Source: Cyclaneusma minus (lineage: Eukaryota > Ascomycota > Leotiomycetes > Marthamycetales > Marthamycetaceae). Taken from it: a stretch of DNA of 64,000 nucleotides. The DNA is taken from contig JAKZHN010000062.1 in assembly GCA_037179335.1 (NCBI GenBank), positions 23,263-87,262 on the forward strand, in the 5' to 3' direction. The notes under the pieces were generated by a model. It saw only the letters and a list, made by a program, of their open reading frames with translations, had not been told where the DNA came from and made no database searches. Numbering within the stretch: the stretch's first letter is position 1; each line of letters opens with the position of its first letter. The position numbers and the translations under genes are program-made. Of this stretch, positions 34,651 to 45,770 are shown piece after piece.

Positions 34651-35779
34651 CTTCACCTTATCCTTGAAAGCACCGAGAATCTGTTTCTGCTCGTCTGAGC
34701 TTTTGATTTGGAGTTCCTTCGCTTGGCCGTCGACTCCCGTACCGTACGTAGTGCCACTTTCCGTCCTCAGCGTCCTCAGCGTCCAGTTCTTGCTCATTAG
34801 CTGTCGCTTATCACTGAGCTATTTATACTATTCCACAGCTAGGCATCTTGGTGAGAAGATTCTCTAACAGCGGGCTTCGATCCTTACTGTCACGTGACAA
34901 AGTGCACAGGAGAAAGGGAATGTACTCATCACGTGCTTAAGAGGCCAATATTTAGAATATAAATGGGGCGTGTTTGTGCTAGACTTCCTCTCCCAGCCCC
35001 AGGAAAACCTAAAAAGCGACCGATTCGTAAGGGTTGTATTGATACCCATACCTCCGAAACTTTTGGAGTCCAGCTTAGGTCTCTTGCTAGAGCAACACAC
35101 TTGGGCCATCATCGAGAACTTTCAAAATCAAATACGGAACGCCACCGCTTACCGTTGTTTCGACCAGCTGCTGTCGTGCAATTGAAATTGCTGTCTAGTG
35201 GACTTTCGACAGCCTATTCAGTAATCTTTGTGGTTGGCAATGGCGTTCCCTGATAATCTCTGTGGTTCGGATACTTCTGAAGGACTAGGACGCTGCTATC
35301 CCAAACAAGAAACGTGCCCGACTTGTCTCGAAGCATCGAAATTCCGGCTTCTGCAACCTTTTGATACAGAGTCAAGATGGATTACTGGAGCTATTTATAC
35401 CTAGATACGCCAGGGTCCCAGCTCATATCACGTGACCATTGAGTCCGCTCAGTCAGTGGTCAAGTCAAGTGTGGTAGGCGACGCTGATAATCTTGGAACA
35501 TTGGAGGCAGGCTCGGGTATAAATTTCTGGCGTTTTGTAGTCGAGCTCTGATTGCGCACTTGCTCGAGGGGGAGCAGTTGGCTAGAGATGTCTCAGGTCT
35601 CGAAGGACATGATAGGTTGCTGCTGTCGGAAAGGACATCGGCTGTCGCGACTGGAAATGCTGTCGCTTCGCAGAAGCTGCTGCAAACCAAGTTGTTGCCG
35701 CACAAGAAGCTGAGAGAACTCCTGGACTTGAACGACCTGAATTGGAATTCTGTCAAAGTAGGAGGGTTATCTTGAATGA
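34651..35779. promoter_or_regulatory. Central region with divergent TATA pairs and CACGTG sites
   Basis: Two back-to-back TATA pairs lie here: minus 34820-34827 with plus 34958-34965, and minus 35392-35399 with plus 35518-35525. The first interval holds CACGTG at 34891 and 34930, the second at 35429. Starts are 138 and 126 bp apart. CACGTG is the core site of basic helix-loop-helix factors such as Cbf1/Pho4 types in fungi. Open frames beyond each plus TATA do not begin with ATG, so no coding product is called. Confidence 0.5.
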
Positions 35780-36639
35780 CCACGGAGTATGATCTTCGAG
35801 CCGCTTAGATTGTAGACGTTCCAGGAATGGGATCTGCCGGGTGATTACTTGATCGTCAGAGTTAAAGAGAAGAGAGAGGGAGCTACCGTAGATATTTATA
35901 GCTCGAGAGATAGAAACGGTACTTGGACCACTACACACTTGTGTGAGAGAGCGGGCAAGCCGAAGATGTTGCTGTCGAGGAGGCTGTCGCGACTGGAGGT
36001 GCTGTCGCTTACCTAGCAGAAGCTGCTGTCGACTGGCTGAAACTAGAAAAACACTTGGACTAGAATGATTTCGTCAAACTTGTTGACACCTCAACAAAGT
36101 TGATCTTGACTACCTACCTAGGTACCTACCTAATGGTGGAGCTTCTGATTTTTTAGGCGCCAGAAGCACAGCAGATACCTAGCGAGGATTCATCGCTCGT
36201 CAGAAATTTAAAGAGGAAAAAGAGAAAGCTACCGCAGATATTTATAGCCTGAGGGTCTGAAATGCACGTGAAGATCATACCGCTCACGCACTTGCGTAAG
36301 ATAGCGCGAGATGTTTGAGGATAGGAAGGAAACCGAAGCTCCTGTTGCTGGGAAAGCGCACAGCCGTCAAGATAGCTGGACTGCTGTCGGCCTGCTGAAG
36401 TTTTGCTGCACCCGAAATTGGAGAAACGCTTGAAATCAATTGATTTGGCCAAACTTGCTCAGACCATAGGAGAGTTGATCTTGACTGACCATGGGAGTAT
36501 TTGGGTTTCAAGCGCCATCAGGAGCACAGAAGAAGCAATATCTCCGAACATATATCGATGTGAGAGTTAAAGAGCAAAGGTAGAAAGCCAACACAGATAC
36601 TTATAGCTTGAGAGTCTGAAAATGCACGTGGTTGTGATG

Positions 36640-36865
36640 GCCCTTCTCCGGTCACGAGGCTTGGTCACGGGGCTGAAACGTAAGCAGGGAAGAAGATGCC
36701 ACCCAATGCCTAGCACCAGTTAATGGGATCCTCAGGCTGCCACGCTCTATAAAGACTAGGTCCAGCGCGCTCCCTCCCTCCTTTCCATTTTATGAAATCA
36801 TCACATTCGTCTTCGCCCTACCGCCTGTCCCCAGTGCATGCAGGTCTTATGCGTGACATTGGTGC
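36640..36865 (+). promoter_or_regulatory. Insertion in block 3 carrying an extra plus-strand TATA promoter-like unit
   Basis: This segment breaks a block 3 module and explains the 616-bp gap between TATA boxes. It has TATAAAGA at 36748-36755 followed 25-30 nt later by CGCTCCCTCCCTCCTTTCC. With the minus TATA at 36598 and CACGTG at 36625-36630 it makes a third divergent pair. Confidence 0.4.
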
Positions 36866-39829
36866 TCATACTGCTCACGCATCTGCGTAAGATTGCGGTA
36901 GACGTTTGAAGATAGGGAGGAAACCGCAGTTTCTGCTGTTGGAAAAGTCCTCGCCGTCACAATAGTCGAGGTGCTGTCGCCTTACAAAAGCTGCTGGTGC
37001 GATCGAAGCCAAGACAAAACTCAAACTGGAATTAAGTACCTGACGCCACAAGAAAGTCGATATCGACTGACCATGGTATGCATGTGATCACGAAGCCACT
37101 TGGAATGTGGAGGTCACAAGAGGACGTAAAAGTCAGGTGCGGGCAAGCCATGGACTTCGGGACCGACAGGGGCGTCAGAGAGACCTGGAATACAGCCATC
37201 GACTCATCTCAGCTACTTATAGCTTGAGCATGAGTCACGAATCACACACTTACGTGAATCGAATGTGCTGGGAACGCGGAGAGCTAGACGGACATCTGAA
37301 CTTGCTGTTGTGTGACGCAGCTATGTTGTCGCTTTGGAGAAGCGGCTCCCGTTTTGAAGAAGCTGTTGCTGAAACTGTATTAGAGACAACACATAGAGTG
37401 GAATGAATTGACTAATGATATTTCGGCATTTTAAGAGAGTTGGTCTTGACTGACCATACAGTGTGCTCTCCAAGCCACTTGACATTCCAGGAGTGCACAT
37501 GATGCACGACGTGCACCGTGTAAGAGTTGAAGGACAAGGGGAAAGACAACAACGGAGATATTTATAGCTCGAGGGTCTACTGCTGACACACTTGCGTCTT
37601 GCGTGAGTCAGTTTGCTAGAAACGATGAAAAACTAGAAACTGGTGGCACAGAGTCCGAAGTTGCCGTCGCTCAGAAAGACCTCAAATGCTGGGACATCTA
37701 TACCGCCACTTGGCAGAAACTGCTGTCGCGAATGAAGCGCAAGACACTTGAAATGAACTGATTGGACTGGCGACTTTCGTAGCGTAGGAGAGTTGATACT
37801 GGCTGACCATGGAGTGTCTGATATCCGGTTACTTGGAATGCAGGAGTTTCTGAAACACAGCAGAGGCAATGGTCGCTCAGACTCTGTGATCCTGAAGGGT
37901 TGAAGAGGAAAGGGAGGGACCCGCCGCAGATATTTATACCTCGAAGGCTTCAGAAACGGGGCTCATACCGCTCACATACTCACGTGAGAGAATGAGCTCG
38001 ATGTGCCGTGAACTGGAAGAAGTCCGTCGTCGGAAGTTGCTGCTGCTGAAAACGACCTCCACTGTCGGGACAGCTAACTGCTGCTGTCGTCTAGTGGAAA
38101 CTTTCACTTGAGCTGGGCTGATTTTTTGACATTTCAAGTGAGATGATTGTGACTCAAAATAGTTCCATCTTCGAATTTTGAACCTCAACCATTGGAATAT
38201 GGAAGTTCTAGACTTACAATGCGAGATGATAGATCTCTTAGACTCGATTTCAGCTGAAGAGGACTGAGAGGAAGCCACCGCAGTATTTATAGCTCAAAGG
38301 CTGTAAAAAGGGCGCTCATACCATTCATATACTTGTGTGGGCTACTGAGCTGGATACGCTGGCAAGTGCGTAGTACATTCGAAGATGCTGCTGTCGCGTT
38401 ACAGAAGCCGCTGTCGTCAACGGAGCTGAGAGGATTGTGAACTAAGCTGATGGTAATGATGCCCTAGCTTTTGAAACTGCGAGAGCGTTCACCCTGACTG
38501 ACATGGAGTGTTTGCTCTCCAAGCCTCTCAGAATGCGGGACTTCCGAGAGGAGACCAAACACGAGGTGGAGAGGGGCCACGGGCAGAAAGAGAACTGCAT
38601 TGTAGGAGAGGACTCTTGCAGATACTTATAGGTCGAGGGCTGCAGATTAGAAACTTTCAGTATGCGTAATGAACTACACACTTGCGTGGGATAGTGTGCT
38701 ACAAATGCTCCTAAGTGGCTGCTAGGAAATGCCTCAGCTGTTGGTAGGGTCAAGCTGCTGTCGCTTGACAGAAGCTGCTGGTGCAATCGAAGCTAGCAAG
38801 TACTCAAGGTAGAATGGCTTGGTATTTGACAAGTGACAGAGCTGAGACCTGACCTTGGGTCTTGACTGGCCATCAATGGAGTGTCTGGTCTGGGCTCGGT
38901 CACTTGAAGATGCGGAGGTTGCGTTTCTCCGTCGCGTATTTCGCAGTTGAGCTGAAAAGAGAGAGCTATAGGAATATTTATAGCTCGAGGATCCCAGAAA
39001 AGGGCACTTTGACCACTCACGCACTTTCGTGCGATAGTGCGCTAGGATGTTGCAACTGGGAAGGTATCCGAAGTTGCTGCTGCTGGGGATGACTTCCGCT
39101 TTCGAAATGACTGGTGTGCTGTCGTCTTGCAAAAGCCGCTGTTGTACACAAATACCAAGAAAATAGCAAACACTCGAATTGAATTGACCTGTTATTTGGG
39201 GAACAAGAGAGTGGAGGGCTGAGCTTGACTGGCCGGCAATGGAGTGTTTGTGGCGATGCGGAGGTTCTACAAGGACATCGATATCCATGTTCTGAGCTGT
39301 GAGAACCTCGTGGAGTTGAAGAAGAAATGGAGAGAGCCACCAGAGATATTTATAGCTCGATGGTTCGCGAAAAAGGTGCACGTATCATCCACACACTTGC
39401 GTGAAATTGCGTGCTAGGAATCTTGAAACTGAAGAGACATTCGAAGCTGTCGCTGCCGGCCATTACATCAACTGTTGGCGCAGCTAGTAGACTGCCACTG
39501 CAGATTGGCAGACGCTGCTGTCGTAAACGAAGCTGGGAAGTCACTTGAATCGAATGACAACTTCTTGACACCGTAAGAGCATTGATCTTGGCGTTGATCT
39601 CCAAGCTACTTGGAATGTCGAGACTACAGTAGCAAACATAGACGACGGCTGTTGTGGGTAAGAGTTTAGAGAGAGAGAGAGCGCAAGTATCGAGATGTTC
39701 ATAGATAGAGGGCTATAGACACTAGATTAGAGAATGGCAGTATGAGTAACGCATCACACACTTGCGTGACTTAGTAGGCCAAGTACTGGAATCTCAAAAA
39801 TTGAGAGAAGGTCTTTGTTGGAGCCTCAG

Positions 39830-39932
39830 ACTACAGCACCAGTCCCTGCGCTAAGGCTAGCGTCTCTCCAACACTGCTATATCAGCAGTCCTTAGCTAGA
39901 CCTTCCCAATACAAGCACCTACGTCCCTCAAC
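39830..39932. repeat. Dispersed repeat copy inserted in block 3
   Basis: Shares CTTAGCTAGACC-TTCCCAA and CAAGCACCTACG(T/A)CCCTCAAC with 27563-27660, plus weaker upstream similarity (CAGCAC-AG-TCC ... TAGCG). It accounts for part of the enlarged 528-bp spacing at 39696-40224. Probably a small non-autonomous element; no terminal repeats were identified. Confidence 0.45.
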
Positions 39933-41200
39933 AGTCTTGCATTGCTGCCACTGAAAAGTCCTCTGCTGCCGGGACCTGATTTGTTGTCTCTTTGTAAAGC
40001 TGCTGTCGCATTGCAGAAATTGCCATTGTAGATAAAGAAAAGAGAAAACACGAACTGAGCTTTAACTTTGACAGGAGAGTCGGGAGTTGATCTTGAATGC
40101 TCATAGAGTGTGGTCTCTCTCCGCTCACCTGGAATACGCAGGCTTCGGAATGCAGGAGTACCTGATCAAGGATGGTTTTACGGCAGGTCTTAGAGGAGAA
40201 TGGGAAAGAGCCGTTGTTGCAGATATTTATAGTTCGAGGGCTTAGACCAGAGGTTAGAATGGGAAGCAAGCAGAGTATGAGTCATGACTCGATACGATGC
40301 TTCAGATTGAGGATGAAATGGGATCCAAATCTCCAACTTCCAGCCTCAAGATCCGGTGCTCAAGACGGAGGTAGTCGAGGTTACGAGAGCGAGTTACCAT
40401 CACTAAAACAAGTATCAACTCTGACACAAAGCGGTGCTCATGATTTCGCCCAAGACGCAGACTTGCGTAAGTTACTGGGCTAAAAATGCTGGAAAATGGA
40501 CGAACTCATGAGTTGCTGCTGCTAGGAAGGACCTCAGCTGTCGGATTAGCTAGAGTGTGCTGCTGTGGTAGAGAAGATGAGTGAGGACTTGAACAGAGTT
40601 GACTTGACTAGAGCTGTGGATAATGCAAGAAAGTCGATGTTGACTCATCATGGGACCTTTGACCTCCAAGTCACTTGAAATGTGGCGGTTCCAAGAGAGC
40701 ACGTTCCCATGTGTCTTTGTGCACGGTTCGAAGAGATTGAGGAGGAAAGGGAGAGCGAAATCATCTAGATATTTATAGGTCGAGGACTGAACCAAATCAC
40801 ACACTTGCGTGAGCTGGCAGCCTTAAAATGTTGAGAACTGGGAGGACATCGTGCGTTGCTGTCGGGACAGCTGAGGTGCTGTCGTCCCGCAAAAGCTACT
40901 GCTGCCAAGGAAGCCAGGAGGACACTTGCACCCAATGGCCTGAGTTTGACGACTGGACCGTCCACAGGGCTTGAGAGTGAGATGTCCATGGAGTATGCGA
41001 TTCTCGGTCACTGCGAATGAGGATGACCGGGACCCAGCACAAGGCAATGAGCAACTGAGCTGGAAGAAGATATAACCTTATGCGAGACATGAAGATCAAG
41101 TCACAGCCAGCAACGTCAGTATTTATAGATCGAAGGATAGTGAGGACTGACTCCGTAACCGCAGCGAGAGGGAATCTGGGAGAGTGGGAATCGAGAGTTG

Positions 41201-41833
41201 ATGACCAAAATTTCGCCTGCAATCCTGGAGTTGTCGAGACTTGAGATGCATCACATGCCAATCCGCATGATCCCCAAACTTCCAAGTAGCAGCATTCAGC
41301 ACTGGCTGGTCGAAGGATGGCACTTGACATCTTCCGCTATCCTCCTGAAGGCGTCTCTCACAGTCGTAGCACAAAAGATTTCCCCATCTGGTATTCCCAC
41401 GCCGTCAACTTTGACATTTCGCCCTCGAGCTCTCATCCCTGTCGCACCTCAGGATAAGCACTTCACTATCCCCAAAACAGGCAAAACATCCCCTTATCAG
41501 CATTTGCGGGGTCCGCGTCGACAACAGCAAGCTCGACGCGACAGAAACGCTTTTTCTTGACAGAAAGCCAATATGTATCACGCCACTCTTATTCCCGTAG
41601 AGAACATGGACTACTTAGTCTCATCTCCACACTCCACACTGGAGAGAAGACAACTTCATAACCAGACGTGGGAACTCGGTTGACCCTGAAATCCTCGTTT
41701 GCACTTGAGAGCAGAGCAAGAGCAGAGCAAAAGCAACGCGTGAGCAGCAACGTCATTCAACAAACGCAACAAACGCCCTTCTCTCCTCCCAATCTCCATC
41801 CGAATCTCCGAATCTCCGCAGCAGAGAACCGCA
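41201..41833. other. Region upstream of the DUF3445 gene
   Basis: The tail of the repeat array gives way near 41.2 kb to unique sequence. No gene is seen before the ATG at 41834. Confidence 0.4.
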
Positions 41834-43576
41834 ATGGCAACGGGCAGGACGGGAGTCGTATTTGGAGGCTGGAACTGGGATGATGTCTCGGGAAGTCTGC
41901 AGCATCTGTTTGCAGACAGCGATGCAAGAGTTGCTTTCTGGGGGATTGTGGCGTTGTGTCTGGGAGTTTTTCTGGTTGACAGATATGTGATGCCGGCGGT
42001 AAGAAAGTGGAAAGTGACAGCAAAGAAGGAGGGGAGGCCGGTGACGCCGGATTTGGAGAAACCTGCAAAGCGGAGAAGTGGGAAGGCGATGGTGAGGGAG
42101 CCGGGTGGTGGGTGTTCCGAATGTCCATTACGTTTTCTTCTTTGAGGATGAGGATGAGAGGAGGCTGGGTTTCGGGACGTTACTGCGGATGAACACCTGG
42201 CCGACGGAAAGCAGAGTTGAGGGGAGCTGCTGCACGATGTGATGAGAGCTGCTTTGCTTGGAGGGAACCTGGTGTTTCGGGAAGTCGTTCCGGATGGCGA
42301 GAATGCGAAGTTCGGACTGAAAGGAGCTTCAAGAGAAGCTGCATGATACGATGAGAACCACTTTGGTTGAATCTTGCGTTGATGATCGAATCATGTGCTG
42401 ACTTTTGGGATGAGTAGTATGGATACCGTCAGACTTCAAACGCCCAACTGCGGCTCCTGCGCCCAAATGGGATGTGCGCACATCGAAACCACAGCCATAC
42501 CGGCCCTTCCGATGGGGTCCGTATCACATCACCATGGGCTTAAGAAACATGAATTGGGATGAATGGATAGGTGCGTAGCCGTCCTGCCACTTTTCTCCCC
42601 ATTCCCTTCATCCCCGCCATACTCCACTTGCTGCAGGCAACTACAAACGAAACACGAACCCAAATCTGACAGAACCACAGAACTCGACAACCAATACCCC
42701 AAATTCCACGCCAACAAAGCGCACCGCATCAAAGAACGCGGTGCAAAATGTAGCTACACATCTCCGGAAGCTTTCCTCGCCGCCATCGAGCTCCTCGAAG
42801 AACTCTGCACTTACCTCCCCGAACGCTACCCGACGCTCTTCCGCGCCACCGCTGTCGGCGTCGACAATCTGTTGACTGGTGAATCATTCAACATCGTGCA
42901 GCGTCCCTTACCCGAAGACCCCATGCAAACCTGCGGCCGCCTGGTCCAAGACGACCTCGCCATCATGCTCGAGAAGCCCGATGGCCAATACTATCTCCTC
43001 GCCGGCTCCATTCTGTTGCCCGGTTTTTGGAAACTCTCTGACAAGCTTGGCATGAGTATGCCTGAGATTCATACGAGTGGTGATGTACCGGGGTTCAAGG
43101 AGAAATTGGAAAAGGGCATGACCAATTTCTTCAAGAGACTGCAGCCGGAGAAGCCAGTGCTCAGAAATAACTACTTCATTCAAGTGGATGACAATCTCGC
43201 GTGGAGTGACAGCATTGGCGACGAAGACGGCGCTGAAGGAACTGTTGGGTGGTTTTCGGCACAGCAGGATAAGCCGGTTGAACATCACTACTTCCGCTCG
43301 GAACGGCAGAGTCTCCGCAGATTACCGAAGTCCGGAGGCATCGTGTTCACGATCCGGACGTACTTCATGCCAATTACGGAGATCTGCGAAGAACCGCATG
43401 TACCGGGGAGGCTGGCCAGTGCCGTCCGAAGTTGGGGAGATGATGTCAGTAAGTATAAGGGGAAGGCGAAGTATGGGGATGTGCTGTTGGAGTACTTGGA
43501 TAGGAAGCATCAGGAACAGGTTGGGAAGGGATTGGTCAAGGAGGGGGAGGAGGGGGATAAGGCGTATCCCTATTGA
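41834..43576 (+). CDS. DUF3445 / heme-dependent oxidative N-demethylase-like protein, membrane-anchored
   Basis: Three exons: 41834-42107, 42418-42570 and 42681-43576, coding 440 aa. Intron 2 (110 nt, GTGCGT, branch CTGAC, CCACAG) is clear. Intron 1 (310 nt, GTGGGT, branch GCTGAC, AGTAG) is chosen because it restores the frame and yields REPGVWIPSDFKRP. Residues 33-52 form one hydrophobic segment, so an N-terminal membrane anchor is likely. Family signatures are PYRPFRWGPYHITMGLRNMNWDEWIELDNQY, RPLPEDPM, GRLVQDDLAIMLEKPDGQYYLLAGSILLPGFW, IHTSGDVPGF, LRNNYFIQVDD, HYFRSERQSLRRLPKSG and GRLASAVRSWGDDVSKYK. The bacterial relative (HODM alpha subunit) binds heme and demethylates amines; the fungal substrate is unknown. 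The gene appears intact. Confidence 0.88.
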
Positions 43577-44500
43577 TCGATCTGCTGTGCTTGATTTGGC
43601 AAGTCGGTTTCGATTTTGAGCATTTTTGGTTTTGGCATGATCTGGTTCTGATCTCGAGTAGGTGACGAGGGCGGGAAGGGAAAGTGAGGAGACGCTTTCG
43701 CTAGACTGGAGCTGCGAATTCGTCTCATTACTTCCCTCCGCCTTCGCATCTCATGGCACTGCCTGCCGTCTGTCTCGCATCTTCACATCATGGCCTTCGG
43801 ATGTCCGGACTTAGCTTCCGGTACATACGGAAATATACTTGCATTTTCTGCAGGCACATTTGTTTTGGCATGCTAACCACACATGTGCATTCGCAGTTTT
43901 CCGTCTCAGTCTCTATCCGATGCGTAGCTTGCCTGCATCTCTCGAAGTTGTCTCGGGTCTCCCCCATCCGACTCTTCTCTTTCAACTCTGGCTTTGCCGC
44001 TCTTTTGCACAGTTTCCATCGCTTTCCATCAGTCGAGTTCTTTCACACGTCATGGCTGTTGCCTGGAGACCAAGCAAATCTCGAGATGATACTTGTATAG
44101 CACTCTTCCCCCACAAAGTTTTCCACTCCATCTTCAACTCCCCCCTCATCCTCACCTTGCTGCCATCCCTCACATTCACCTGGCACGACTCCTCCATCTT
44201 CAGCAGCAGGCCTGGAAGGCGATGGAGAGACCTTCACATCTCACAGCCATGTCACCCTCATCCTCATCCTCCATCACCTGACACCTCTCTTCGTCGTCTT
44301 CCAGGCTTCTGCATCACTAATCGTCCATTATCTATCAATCCACCACTACCTCACTACTACTCATCTTTGCCTACCACACACTACTTTATACTATACAAGA
44401 ACCCCCTGAAAGCCTTATTCTTATGTTCTTTGCAGCACTTCTTCTTCTCACTCCACGCTTTCCGGATTGAGCTGGTTCCCGATACAGATGAGCCGATTCC
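43577..44500. other. Pyrimidine-rich intergenic region
   Basis: Strongly C/T-rich on the plus strand from about 44080 to 44470. The 315-aa frame crossing it (43839-44786) has the composition expected of translated pyrimidine-rich DNA and is not called. Confidence 0.4.
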
Positions 44501-45770
44501 GTGCTGCCCAGAGTCAGATGGTGTTTATCAACTCGAAGAACACCAATCCATGCAAGTGACGCAGTCCGAGGAAACAGGTCTTCCCTGCCAGATACATTCC
44601 CGACATCACTGCGGCTCGGTCAGCCTGCCACACAGAAGCAGAAAGATGTCGGGCAGAAAAAGGGCAGCACGAAACGACCTCCTCCCTCCAGCTCTTCCAA
44701 CGATAGCTCTTCGAAGTCGGACGGCGCCAATGAATATATCAGTAGTGCTCCAAGCTTTGACTCCAGCTCCCTCGACGCAACTGTAATCGTTGGGCAGAGC
44801 ACGCAGTCATAGCTGCCAGGGAGACTCGCGGAATTTGTAGGGAATCGTTCAACCACACCCAGGGTGACGCCTGCCACCGTCCTGTCCGTTATCCAATCTG
44901 CGGCCACGTCTTCGGACTCAGCTGCATAGAACCCTGGAAGACGGCTTGACCTGGAATTGCTCTGTGCTGGCCTTGAACAACCGAGTGTCTTCAATCCAAG
45001 AGGTAAAATGAAAACCCGTCCCACTTCAGGCATGCGACGACTAAAATCCCGCACAGTTTCTTCCCTGGCTGAGCGTTCTATCTCCCCGAGATCTTCTCGA
45101 CGAAGCTCTACACAGGGGGTCGTTCCTTCATCGCCTCACGGCTCTCGCGGCTCCGCCGCAGACGCACAGCTCACGGATGGCCCGTCCACTCGATCATGCA
45201 CTTCAAATCACCCAACGAAGTGCCAATGAAGCTGGCGCCGACACCATGTCTCTCCCACAAAGAGGAATCAGGAACCGCATGAATTCGAACTTCGCCATAA
45301 ATATACGAAACTTGGTTGAAACCCCTTTTCCTTTCCGGTGATTCCTCTCCACGCTTTCGGACACAAAACCGCGACAGTGACGCAGGTCCTTTCGGAACCG
45401 TTCTCTTCGAAAGGAGTTCGAACGGCCTCGTTCGTCCTAGACCAGCGGAGCCAGAAGCGAGTCGTATTACCAGCCAGCCAGTCCTGTTAACGCCAGTCAC
45501 TTCGTCCAGTGCCCCGGTTTGCGCCGTTCCAAGCCTGCATCTCAACACCAAATACGACCATCGTCGGAGCAAGCCCCCAGCGCATCCTCTGCGCCGCCTT
45601 CGCGAAATACGATCGCACGTTTGAGATCAAACCTACAGCATGTCGAGAATGTGGACGATGCAAGCCCACCAAGGCCCAATAATCCCGTACGAACTCCCCG
45701 TGGCATTATCCAGAGCGAAGGGAGCTCTCCAGCAATGACCGATCCCAATGCCGACGAGGCGGATGCGTGA
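44501..45770 (+). pseudogene. Fragments of a disordered-protein-like coding region
   Basis: Three successive plus-strand open segments have low-complexity, Ser/Pro/Arg-rich content typical of disordered fungal protein regions: to 44812 (QKQKDVGQKKGSTKRPPPSSSSNDSSSKSDG), 44957-45229 (RRLKSRTVSSLAERSISPRSSRRSS) and 45519-45770 (ASPPRPNNPVRTPRGIIQSEGSSPAMTDPNADEADA). None of the segments opens with a convincing ATG, and I could not join them with good introns. They may be exons of one gene or decayed pieces of the mosaic that follows. Confidence 0.25.
45298..45340 (+). promoter_or_regulatory. TATA cassette copy 1 (degenerate)
   Basis: TAAATATACGA at 45298 followed 28 nt later by CCCTTTTCCTTT. 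This is the most diverged member of the TATATATACGAC family. Confidence 0.35.

Larger units (their letters stand above)
35780..41200 (-). repeat. Block 3: large tandem array of TATA-bearing modules, minus-strand orientation
   Basis: Fourteen minus-strand TATA boxes (seen as TATTTATA or TACTTATA on the plus strand) lie at 35893, 36239, 36598, 37214, 37559, 37931, 38284, 38623, 38975, 39347, 39696 (degenerate), 40224, 40770 and 41120. Uninterrupted spacings are 339-372 bp; the longer gaps include recognisable insertions. Minus-strand order in each module is: GCTGCTGTC-rich segment, a CTCACGCAAGTGTG-like element, 25-55 bp, TATAAATATCTGCGG, then about 25-30 nt later a pyrimidine tract like CTCTCCCTTTCCTCTTCAAC, then a variable part containing CACTCCATGGTCAGTCAAGA. 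Frames differ between copies, so the array is more likely non-coding RNA genes or DNA elements than protein genes. Confidence 0.75.

Noticed and set aside
38734..39381. Minus-strand ORF of 215 aa inside block 3, as a possible protein gene
   Set aside because: It spans two repeat modules, including a TATA box and promoter tract, and the equivalent frame is closed or shifted in other modules.
25500..41200. CRISPR-like array
   Set aside because: Units are long and diverged with no short identical repeats and spacers, and the genome is eukaryotic.
35780..41200. Spliced-leader or snRNA gene array
   Set aside because: I could not find a conserved splice donor plus Sm-type site at a constant distance after the TATA; non-coding RNA remains possible but not this class.
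43839..44786. Plus-strand ORF of 315 aa
   Set aside because: Most of it is translated pyrimidine-rich sequence with runs of His/Pro/Ser/Leu; no domain and a probable untranslated region.
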